Below the pieces are notes generated by a model. The model was not told the DNA's origin and did no database searches. It saw only the letters and a program-made list of their open reading frames with translations. The position numbers and the translations under genes were made by a program. Positions 1 to 4,655 of a stretch of 7,495 bases of DNA are shown one piece after another. The first letter of the stretch is position 1, and the number at the start of each line of letters is the position of its first letter. This stretch comes from Pseudomonadota bacterium (lineage in GTDB: Bacteria > Pseudomonadota > Gammaproteobacteria > Pseudomonadales > Pseudohongiellaceae), in the NCBI GenBank assembly GCA_022563075.1, contig JADFOC010000121.1, positions 1 to 7,495 on the forward strand, in the 5' to 3' direction.

Positions 1-135
1 ATAGCTGTGATCAGCCACGACTGCGATGGAGATTGATAGCTATGATCTGATCGAGATCACCGCAGTCACGCGTCTAGCAGTATTGAACTTATTTTGAAGC
101 TTGAATAAATCCACGACATCGGTGAGGAATAAATC
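1..135. other. Leader region of the DUF2834 gene
   Basis: No convincing gene is visible here. The first 36 bases can be read as the tail of an open frame ending in TGA, but this is too short to assign. Two near-identical 14-mers (1-14 and 36-49, 12 of 14 matching) lie 35 bp apart. A perfect 6-bp inverted repeat, TGATCT at 43-48 and AGATCA at 54-59, follows with a 5-nt spacer, and could be an operator. A TTGAAC at 83-88 could serve as a -35 element, but no good -10 follows at the right distance. A GAGGA site at 123-127 lies 8 nt before the ATG at 136. Confidence 0.4.
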
Positions 136-459
136 ATGAAGCTGAAGACAGTGTACTTAGTAATGGCCGTGCTAGGGGCTGCCGTGCCGATGTCGTTCTT
201 CGTCGCCTTCGGTGCTGAAAATGGCATCAGTCTCACGAGTTTTATCGCGGCGCTGTTCGCCAACTCGGCGGCGGGGGGCTTTACTGCCGATTTGCTGATT
301 ACTTCATTGGTATTTTGGATTTACCTGTGGTCGCAACGTGGCAAGGGACCTAAGGCCTGGCCATTTATCGTGATCAATCTGAGTATAGGTTTATCCTGCG
401 CGTTTCCAGCTTACTTGTGGGCTGCGATGAAGGACCACAGCGATGAAGTAGTACGTTAG
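136..459 (+). CDS. DUF2834 family small integral membrane protein
   Basis: This 107-residue protein matches the DUF2834 (PF11196) pattern as I know it. It has three predicted membrane helices at about 4-27, 46-67 and 74-96. It also has the phenylalanine-rich stretch near 35-50, the 'A-D-L-L-I-T-S-L-V-F-W' segment at 51-61 and the late 'G-L-S-C-A-F-P-A-Y-L' segment at 85-94. The protein would sit in the inner membrane; its biochemical role is unknown. The length is normal for the family, so the gene looks intact. The start is supported by a GAGGA ribosome site 8 nt upstream. It stands alone on the plus strand, with 292 nt of non-coding sequence after it, so it is probably monocistronic within this window. 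No link to the amine dehydrogenase operon can be seen. Confidence 0.82.
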   Translation: MKLKTVYLVMAVLGAAVPMSFFVAFGAENGISLTSFIAALFANSAAGGFTADLLITSLVFWIYLWSQRGKGPKAWPFIVINLSIGLSCAFPAYLWAAMKDHSDEVVR

Positions 460-698
460 CACAATCCACGTCGAAGCCCCTGTGATTGCAATTGTGAAGA
501 GCGTAGTGAAAGCGTCTCGCCGTAAGGACTAGCCGCCGTCCAGTTCTCCATTATTTTTGGACTGGTTTGTTGAGCCGTAACCCCGCTGGTCTATGATCAC
601 TAACACCCACTACACTTTCCTGTAAGTTAGCTTGGTCCCTCTCTTCTTCTATTTGCATCATTCTTCCCAAATTTAATTTTATAAATGAAACCATGGAG
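460..698. other. Intergenic region upstream of the repressor remnant
   Basis: I see no gene here on either strand. The second half (about 600-690) is clearly AT-richer than the flanking genes and contains TTTAAT at 672-677 and TATAAA at 680-685, either of which could be part of a promoter reading toward the repressor remnant. No well-spaced -35 element was found. Half-sites TACA (611-614) and TGTA (621-624) form a widely spaced dyad resembling the two boxes further downstream. The end of the DUF2834 gene shows no clear intrinsic terminator. Confidence 0.4.
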
Positions 699-712
699 AC
701 TACAGTTGTAGT
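699..712 (+). promoter_or_regulatory. Putative BlaI/CopY-type operator, box 1
   Basis: The site is a dyad with perfect 6-bp arms, ACTACA and TGTAGT, separated by GT. Its core at 701-710 fits TACANNTGTA exactly. That core is the cop-box consensus known for CopY repressors and is closely related to BlaI/MecI operator cores. It lies 40 nt before the start codon of a BlaI/CopY-type repressor fragment, where an autoregulatory operator would be expected. Binding is inferred, not shown. Confidence 0.6.
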
Positions 713-723
713 TACTATGATGA

Positions 724-733
724 TACACATGTA
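724..733 (+). promoter_or_regulatory. Putative BlaI/CopY-type operator, box 2
   Basis: This is a second exact TACANNTGTA core (TACA-CA-TGTA), centred 23 bp downstream of box 1 and ending 18 nt before the repressor ATG. Paired boxes of this type, a little over two helical turns apart, are typical of repressor-controlled promoters of the BlaI/CopY family. The AT-rich sequence just upstream is the likely promoter location. Confidence 0.6.
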
Positions 734-751
734 ATTGGCAGAGGTTCAGCC

Positions 752-969
752 ATGCAGCTTTCCAATTCTGAGATGCTGGTTCTGGATGTGCTTTGGCGCG
801 AGTCCCCACTCACCGTAGGGCAGGTCATTGAGCGAGTCCAACGGGAATCCGATTGGCATGTCAATGCCATCAAGCAGGCTATTAATAGGAGGGCTGAATA
901 AGGTGAAGGTGTCGCCGGGTCGGTCGTCATGGTTCCTTGCGCGAAAATCGTGTTGCTGAGGAGAACTGA
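752..969 (+). pseudogene. Truncated BlaI/MecI/CopY-type transcriptional repressor
   Basis: An ATG at 752, preceded by AGAGG at 740-744 (7-nt spacing), opens a 49-codon frame ending in TAA at 899-901. The product starts with the family pattern L-S-N-S-E-M-L-V-L-D-V-L-W, followed by the 'S-P-L-T-V-G-Q-V-I-E' helix and 'W-H-V-N-A-I-K-Q-A-I-N-R' recognition-helix region. This is the N-terminal winged helix of BlaI/MecI/CopY repressors, normally about 120-140 residues. The frame stops where the conserved 'R-L-x-x-K-G' wing should follow, and the C-terminal dimerisation domain is absent. In another frame, 894-956 encodes a G-R-S-S-W-F-L-A-R string that could be the wing after a frameshift. A third frame at 940-969 could be a tail remnant ending in TGA. 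The module is therefore probably decayed, with internal loss. A functional 49-residue DNA-binding mini-protein is a less likely alternative. Family assignment is fairly sure; the exact 3' limit is a guess. Confidence 0.6.
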
Positions 970-1007
970 AAATGCAGTGGCTGAAAATAGAGTTGAGATC
1001 GAATTGA
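956..1007 (+). pseudogene. Possible stump of a repressor-partner gene (BlaR1/M56-like)
   Basis: A strong ribosome site, GAGGAG at 958-963, lies 8 nt before an ATG at 972. The ATG opens only 12 codons (M-Q-W-L-K-I-E-L-R-S-N, stop at 1005-1007). BlaI-type repressor genes are usually followed immediately by a BlaR1/MecR1-like M56 membrane peptidase gene that starts just after the repressor stop. The position, the TGA at 967-969 and the M-Q-W-L beginning fit the remains of such a gene start. The 11 residues are too few to prove homology, so this rests on context. Confidence 0.25.
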
Positions 1008-1124
1008 TAATATGTATTTTGCTAAAGGTAGCGACTATGGAACTTTGCTAATTCCACAAAAGTATTACATATTTGTCGTAGAACCATTTGCAGAATCGAA
1101 CGTCCAGAACTGTGCTTACAAATA
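1008..1124. other. Gene-poor AT-rich junction downstream of the amine dehydrogenase operon
   Basis: The last gene of the minus-strand operon ends at 1125, and the decayed plus-strand repressor module ends near 1007. I found no recognisable gene or strong hairpin-plus-T-run terminator between them. The sequence is AT-rich compared with the operon. Termination of the amine dehydrogenase transcript is therefore not visible and may be Rho-dependent. Confidence 0.4.
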
Positions 1125-1547
1125 TCAATCCTCGTAACTCTTCCAGTACTTAGTTCGATACTTAATTGGATCCATCAACGCATTTTTCCGCGCCTCGGTT
1201 ACTTCTTCGGCGCTTAAGTTCTGAAAATCAGCGGGCAATGTGTCGGCGTTAAATTCCTGCAACAGCCAATTAACCACATCTGCCAGTTCTGCATCTGACA
1301 AAGGCGCCTGGGTTGCACCTGGTATCCGCACTAGATATGAACGCATCTCCGGAACGGAGAGCATCCTGCCTAACTCATCATGAAGGGTTGGCACATTCGG
1401 CGGTTTGCCTTCGCCCGTTACCCGGTGACAACCACTGCAATAAAGCAGGTAATTAATTCGCGGGCTCGCGGGCTGAACACTGCTACTGATGAACAACAGG
1501 ATAACGCTGAAGGTTAACCCCATGACAAAAGATCCCGACCAGCGCAT
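1125..1547 (-). CDS. Small exported monohaem cytochrome c of the amine dehydrogenase operon (aau orf-2-like)
   Basis: This 140-residue protein has a signal peptide (M-R-W-S start, hydrophobic stretch about 8-22, likely cleavage near 25-29). A single haem-binding C-S-G-C-H motif follows at 37-41, then a cytochrome-like helix 'L-S-D-A-E-L-A-D-V-V-N-W-L-L' at 83-96. It should carry one covalent haem in the periplasm and may accept electrons from the amine dehydrogenase or feed them onward. A small monohaem cytochrome in this position was reported as orf-2 in the Alcaligenes faecalis aau cluster. The start at 1547 was chosen because it lies 1 nt after the aauA stop, gives a normal signal peptide with an N-terminal arginine, and implies translational coupling; no Shine-Dalgarno site is evident. 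An in-frame ATG at 1523 would lose the charged N-region. The distal haem ligand is not obvious: Met62, Met68 and Met125 are candidates. About 40 C-terminal residues beyond the helix have no assigned role. Confidence 0.85.
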   Translation of the reverse strand: MRWSGSFVMGLTFSVILLFISSSVQPASPRINYLLYCSGCHRVTGEGKPPNVPTLHDELGRMLSVPEMRSYLVRIPGATQAPLSDAELADVVNWLLQEFNADTLPADFQNLSAEEVTEARKNALMDPIKYRTKYWKSYED

Positions 1548-1548
1548 T

Positions 1549-2085
1549 TTATTCGTCAACCACACCCAGCACCAGAGAAACGGTACAGTGGTAGCTGGTG
1601 TTCTGGGTGCCGAAACACCACAGCACAGTGCTGCTGTTGCTGTTGAAGTACACCGGCTTATCGCGTTCGGTGTTGTGGCATCTGCAGCGAGCACAAACAG
1701 TCTTGCCACAACAGTCGTTGTAGGACATCAGGTAATTACGGTTATCAACTGGATTGTGGCAGGTGCCCACCCAGGTTATTGGTGAAGGCTCAGCACCCGG
1801 CGGGCAGGCGGTATAGGAACCCCCGCAGCAGGAACAAAGCCTTCCGCTCATGGCGCAATAGCGCCAGTAGTCACAACTCTGGGGATCACCCAATTCCTGT
1901 ATCGACGTCTGTGCAAAGGAGCGTGCCACTGGCAGCAAGGGAAACGCCGCCGCACCGGCTATCCACATACCTAGCCGTGAGAGGAAATTTCGCCGTGACA
2001 ATTTTCGCGCAAAGGCCAGGCTCGTCTTGCGGGCATTATCATCGATCCAGTAGTAGGTGCGATCTATTATTTTCTCGATATTCAT
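1549..2085 (-). CDS. aauA: Aromatic amine dehydrogenase small (beta) subunit, TTQ-bearing
   Basis: This 178-residue precursor is the catalytic subunit of the periplasmic quinoprotein amine dehydrogenase, which deaminates primary amines to aldehyde and ammonia. A long N-region leads to a twin-arginine motif S-R-R-N-F-L (30-35), a hydrophobic stretch and probable cleavage after Ala59. The mature part has 14 cysteines, arranged C-D-Y-W-R-Y-C (71-77), L-C-S-C-C-G-G (83-89), D-C-C-G-K (124-128) and C-A-R-C-R-C (131-136), among others. Trp105 (I-T-W-V-G-T-C) and Trp156 (V-L-W-C-F-G) match Paracoccus MauA Trp57 and Trp108, which form tryptophan tryptophylquinone; their 51-residue spacing is identical. 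Asp124 matches the catalytic base Asp76. Position 80, Asp32 in MauA, is serine here. Fourteen cysteines (MauA has 12) and sequence style favour AauA over MauA. The start overlaps the aauD stop as ATGA with only a weak ribosome site, indicating coupled translation. Confidence 0.93.
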   Translation of the reverse strand: MNIEKIIDRTYYWIDDNARKTSLAFARKLSRRNFLSRLGMWIAGAAAFPLLPVARSFAQTSIQELGDPQSCDYWRYCAMSGRLCSCCGGSYTACPPGAEPSPITWVGTCHNPVDNRNYLMSYNDCCGKTVCARCRCHNTERDKPVYFNSNSSTVLWCFGTQNTSYHCTVSLVLGVVDE

Positions 2086-2732
2086 GATGTTTGTTCCATC
2101 GCTGAAGACTCCAATTCGGGATCGGCATGGTCCGACTGGGTTTTGCCAATGTATTCCTGCACAGTGCTAATGCCTGTATCCATCGACTCGATCAGGCTCT
2201 CCATATGTTCTCGGGTATTCACCAGGCCCTTGCTCTTGAGGGTACCATCACTGCCAATCAGCACCGCAAACGGTAACTTGCTCACCTCGAAGCGCATGCC
2301 GAGTGCCTCGGAAAGTACATAGGGATAGCTGTCTATTTTCAGATCTCGCACATAGGATTTATGCCGCTGAAGATCATCACCGTCGCTGGCAAAAATAAGC
2401 TGCATGCGCTTAGCTTCAGATTTGACCAAGGCCTTGGCGGTGGGAACTAAGGTCTTACACACAGGGCAGGTGGGAGAGATGAACAAGATAAAAGAAGCAA
2501 GACCCGATTCGTTCGCACCGCCAATCACTAACGAGTTACCATCGATCGCGGTCAATGAAAATTCCTCGGTGAGTTCCCCCACCTTGGGTCCCGAAGTCGG
2601 CAGCAAGGCGCCTGCCGGTGCCACCCGCTCATGCAAGATGCCTACCTGCCTGGTGAGGGCAAACACCAGCAGGGCCAGCACGATGACGACTATCCACAGG
2701 ACGATATTGGAAATCACCAGTGCTTCAACCAT
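2082..2732 (-). CDS. aauD: MauD-like membrane-anchored thioredoxin-fold protein for small-subunit maturation
   Basis: This 216-residue protein has an N-terminal membrane anchor (about 5-27) followed by a periplasmic thioredoxin-like domain. The redox motif C-P-V-C is at 89-92 in the context F-I-S-P-T-C-P-V-C-K. The 'L-P-F-A-V-L-I' cis-proline-type segment and a following 'G-T-L-K-S-K-G-L-V-N' strand complete the fold. MauD and AauD are needed for stable production of the cysteine-rich small subunit, presumably in disulfide formation or isomerisation. The start at 2732 is preferred over an upstream in-frame ATG at 2825. It has a strong GGAGG site 6 nt upstream and begins directly with the membrane anchor, whereas the longer form would lie almost wholly inside aauE. 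The gene overlaps the end of aauE by 8 nt and its own stop overlaps the aauA start. Confidence 0.9.
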   Translation of the reverse strand: MVEALVISNIVLWIVVIVLALLVFALTRQVGILHERVAPAGALLPTSGPKVGELTEEFSLTAIDGNSLVIGGANESGLASFILFISPTCPVCKTLVPTAKALVKSEAKRMQLIFASDGDDLQRHKSYVRDLKIDSYPYVLSEALGMRFEVSKLPFAVLIGSDGTLKSKGLVNTREHMESLIESMDTGISTVQEYIGKTQSDHADPELESSAMEQTS

Positions 2733-3330
2733 GAGAATCCTCCGATGAAGTGTTTCTCCAGGCGCCGATGGCATTATGGTTCGCCAGCAATTGGTTAAAA
2801 GCGCCATATAACAATACAAATGCAACAGTCGCTGTCACTAAACTCAAGTAATCCATGAAAACCATTTCACGCAATGTAGGGGATATGACTGTAATCAAGG
2901 CTGTCGCGATCAACGTACAGTTACGCAGTAGCAAGCCACTGGACAATTGCTGAATACCTGTAGTGTCCGATCTATTTTTAGCCGATCTTGCCATCGATGA
3001 AAAACCGCAGCCACAATCGATGTAGCTGCGACCACGTAGCAGGTTGATGCCGATAGACAAGGTATAGGCGCTTAGCAGCATCGCACTCAATAGCGGCACC
3101 AATTGAAAATGTAAGAAAAGCAACCCAGACAGTATCCAGGCTACGCCCAGCAGCAGCTCCACCACGGGAATTACATTAACGGCGAAGCCAAGCATACTGC
3201 TAGGCAGAATCTGATAAGCCTCGAGAATGCCGCGAAACTGAGGCTTGTCGCCAAACTTGTGCAATGCCGCCGTCATAAACAGCAGCGCAAAGCCAAGCGA
3301 AATGATTCGTAGTATCAGTGGGTCGAGCAT
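2725..3330 (-). CDS. aauE: MauE-like integral membrane protein for amine dehydrogenase maturation
   Basis: This 201-residue protein has about five hydrophobic segments (roughly 7-23, 45-63, 64-97, 137-151 and 160-180), consistent with the MauE family of the DoxX-like membrane fold. Family-like features are the early 'A-L-H-K-F' segment (22-26), the 'V-I-P-V-V-E-L-L-L-G' segment (53-62) and the 'D-C-G-C-G' motif with Cys106 and Cys108. The late 'L-L-L-R-N' motif is at 133-137. MauE is required with MauD for correct folding and export of the small subunit; the CGC cysteines may shuttle redox equivalents to MauD. The start has a GAGGA site at 3341-3345, 10 nt upstream, 19 nt after the large-subunit gene. 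The 3' end overlaps aauD by 8 nt. Length is usual for the family. Confidence 0.88.
   Translation of the reverse strand: MLDPLILRIISLGFALLFMTAALHKFGDKPQFRGILEAYQILPSSMLGFAVNVIPVVELLLGVAWILSGLLFLHFQLVPLLSAMLLSAYTLSIGINLLRGRSYIDCGCGFSSMARSAKNRSDTTGIQQLSSGLLLRNCTLIATALITVISPTLREMVFMDYLSLVTATVAFVLLYGAFNQLLANHNAIGAWRNTSSEDSHG
2739..2743 (-). promoter_or_regulatory. Ribosome binding site that fixes the aauD start
   Basis: A GGAGG read on the minus strand lies 6 nt before the ATG at 2732 and inside the last codons of aauE. It settles the aauD start in favour of this ATG rather than one 31 codons further upstream. Confidence 0.8.
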
Positions 3331-3333
3331 GAA

Positions 3334-3365
3334 TTAGAAATCCTCAAACCTAAAAGTCCTCAAAC
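3334..3365 (-). repeat. 16-bp imperfect tandem duplication across the aauB stop and aauE ribosome site
   Basis: Two adjoining 16-bp units, 3334-3349 and 3350-3365, match at 13 of 16 positions. On the minus strand the first unit read encodes the last residues of the large subunit (F-E-D-F and its TAG stop). The second supplies the GAGGA ribosome site of the membrane-protein gene. The arrangement looks like a short local duplication that may have reshaped the C-terminus of the large subunit. Confidence 0.7.
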
Positions 3366-4444
3366 ATAGACACTCTGGGTGTCTGAATCGTGCGCTCATG
3401 CACCAGGGTGAGGGCATCATATACATGAGTGCTGTATTTATCGTCGGCAATAATTAATTTGGGTTCGTCTTCCTGGGTCACCATTAAGTTGCTTACCGGG
3501 GTTTCCAACTTGAGGCGGTGCAGACGTCGCCCGGTATCCACATCCATTACCCAGATCTCGTCGCCCGATTCGTGGTGGGTATTTACCTCCCCCTCGTGCA
3601 TGGCAACGTACAGCAAGCCCAGTTCCTGGTGTGCGCTGACAAATTCGAAACCTCCAGGTCGCCAGCCTTCTTCATCTTCCGGCAATAAGTTCCAACCTTC
3701 GCTAATATTAATTTCGTCCCCGGTGGTGCTGACTTCGAAGACGGTCCCGGCGTGAGTGATCAGATACCAACCATCGGCGCTGCGGGCGGAGCGGTCAAAC
3801 ACCGGGTCGTCCTGAACGTTAAAGAATACTTCACTGCGACTCCGATTCTGTTCAAATCCACTGAGATCGAGTTGGATCAATTGCAGCGTGCCATCACCAC
3901 ATACCTGCAGGAAGTCACTGTCTGCGACCGGCAAGATCACGGCGCAACCCGGTGTGGAGATCTCATAGATAAAGACACGGTCCTGCACATCGACGATTGA
4001 AACCGAGTGGCCAGGATTCATATTATGTACTGCCAGGTGACGGCCGTCGTTCATCAAGCCCATGTGATTGCGCACCCCAAGGCGGGCCATGTGATTGGGA
4101 ATTATCACCTCGGCGATCGGGCTGAGGTTGTCGAAGTCATAGATCGCTACAATATCGGTGCGCTCGCCGTAGACGCCGCGGGAAAGGTAGGACTCGGCCG
4201 CATAAAACTCGCGTCGAGGACGCCACATGGTCACGGCAGGGGTATAACGCGAGAGTGATAACAATCCCTGCATCTCGCCGGTGGTGGCATCGAAAATATA
4301 ACCGCCGTTGCCAGTTTTGGCGATGAACCAGTTAACGCCGGGTTCGGGCATGGTGGTAACGGAGGTCTCTTCGGGCGCGATCTGGCCGGCAGCCAGCGGT
4401 ATGAAGAGCGTAAGGCCCAATGCCAATGGGGTGATGAAGCGCAT
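3350..4444 (-). CDS. aauB: Aromatic amine dehydrogenase large (alpha) subunit, seven-bladed propeller
   Basis: This 364-residue precursor has a cleavable signal peptide (M-R-F-I-T-P start, hydrophobic core to about 19, likely cleavage near A-A-G at 18-20). The mature part is a methylamine/aromatic amine dehydrogenase heavy chain (PF06433-type). Repeated propeller strands are visible, such as 'G-Y-I-F-D-A-T-T-G', 'V-A-I-Y-D', 'V-S-I-V-D', 'I-W-V-M-D-V-D-T-G-R-R' and 'H-V-Y-D-A-L-T-L'. The segment 'G-G-F-E-F-V-S-A-H-Q-E-L-G-L-L-Y-V-A-M-H' with 'T-H-H-E-S-G-D-E-I-W' is the family's most typical stretch. It forms the scaffold of the alpha2-beta2 periplasmic enzyme and shapes the substrate channel over the TTQ subunit. 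It is somewhat shorter than the family members I know (about 390-430 residues). Its end coincides with a tandem duplication. Start evidence: AGGAG at 4452-4456, 7 nt upstream. It is the first gene of the operon. Confidence 0.9.
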   Translation of the reverse strand: MRFITPLALGLTLFIPLAAGQIAPEETSVTTMPEPGVNWFIAKTGNGGYIFDATTGEMQGLLSLSRYTPAVTMWRPRREFYAAESYLSRGVYGERTDIVAIYDFDNLSPIAEVIIPNHMARLGVRNHMGLMNDGRHLAVHNMNPGHSVSIVDVQDRVFIYEISTPGCAVILPVADSDFLQVCGDGTLQLIQLDLSGFEQNRSRSEVFFNVQDDPVFDRSARSADGWYLITHAGTVFEVSTTGDEINISEGWNLLPEDEEGWRPGGFEFVSAHQELGLLYVAMHEGEVNTHHESGDEIWVMDVDTGRRLHRLKLETPVSNLMVTQEDEPKLIIADDKYSTHVYDALTLVHERTIQTPRVSMFEDF

Positions 4445-4655
4445 CGTTATTCTCCTCTTAGCGGGGATAATCCGGCAGCAGCCGATGATTATTTGCTTCT
4501 CTTTATCCGATGGTTTGAGTGTATCGTATTGCGTGGGTGTTGGCTCTCATAATAAAAGCCTCAACGGCGGCACCGGGAAGTATTGGTAATTTTTTACTCT
4601 GGGCTACCTGGTTTAACGGATCGCTAATTTAGGCGACAATCACTCAGAGGCGTCG
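4445..4655. promoter_or_regulatory. Divergent intergenic region between aauB and the hemolysin III-like gene
   Basis: These 211 bp must hold the promoters for the amine dehydrogenase operon (leftward) and the hemolysin III-like gene (rightward). Near aauB they contain its ribosome site at 4452-4456 and a hairpin at 4467-4492. Arms ATAATC (4467-4472) and GATTAT (4487-4492) enclose CGG and CCG around a 6-nt loop, with a 2-nt bulge. A TATTAT on the minus strand at 4554-4549 could be a -10 element for the operon, but I found no well-placed -35. No regulator-binding motif is recognised. Confidence 0.45.

Noticed and set aside
1..36. Possible 3' end of an upstream plus-strand gene ending in TGA at 34-36
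   Set aside because: Eleven codons without a recognisable motif cannot support a gene call.
481..497. CRP-like TGTGA followed by GTGA
   Set aside because: The half-sites are in direct rather than inverted orientation and do not match TGTGA-N6-TCACA.
538..565. Inverted repeat GTCCA/TGGAC or CCAGT/ACTGG around a T-rich loop after the DUF2834 gene
   Set aside because: It has only 5 bp of pairing and the T-run lies in the loop rather than after the stem, so it is not a convincing terminator.
1012..1137. 41-codon plus-strand frame beginning ATG at 1012 and running into the end of the cytochrome gene
   Set aside because: It has no ribosome site, no recognisable similarity, AT-rich composition, and overlaps a real gene on the other strand. 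It is most likely a chance frame.
1548..1709. Upstream extension of the cytochrome gene by 54 codons
   Set aside because: The extension lies entirely inside aauA in another frame and would put a non-signal, cysteine-containing stretch before the true signal peptide.
1489..2087. Long plus-strand open frames opposite aauA
   Set aside because: They are antisense to a gene with clear family motifs, show arginine-, serine- and histidine-rich nonsense translations, and have no domain pattern.
2733..2825. Upstream extension of aauD by 31 codons
   Set aside because: It lies inside aauE; a strong GGAGG and the membrane anchor both point to the ATG at 2732.
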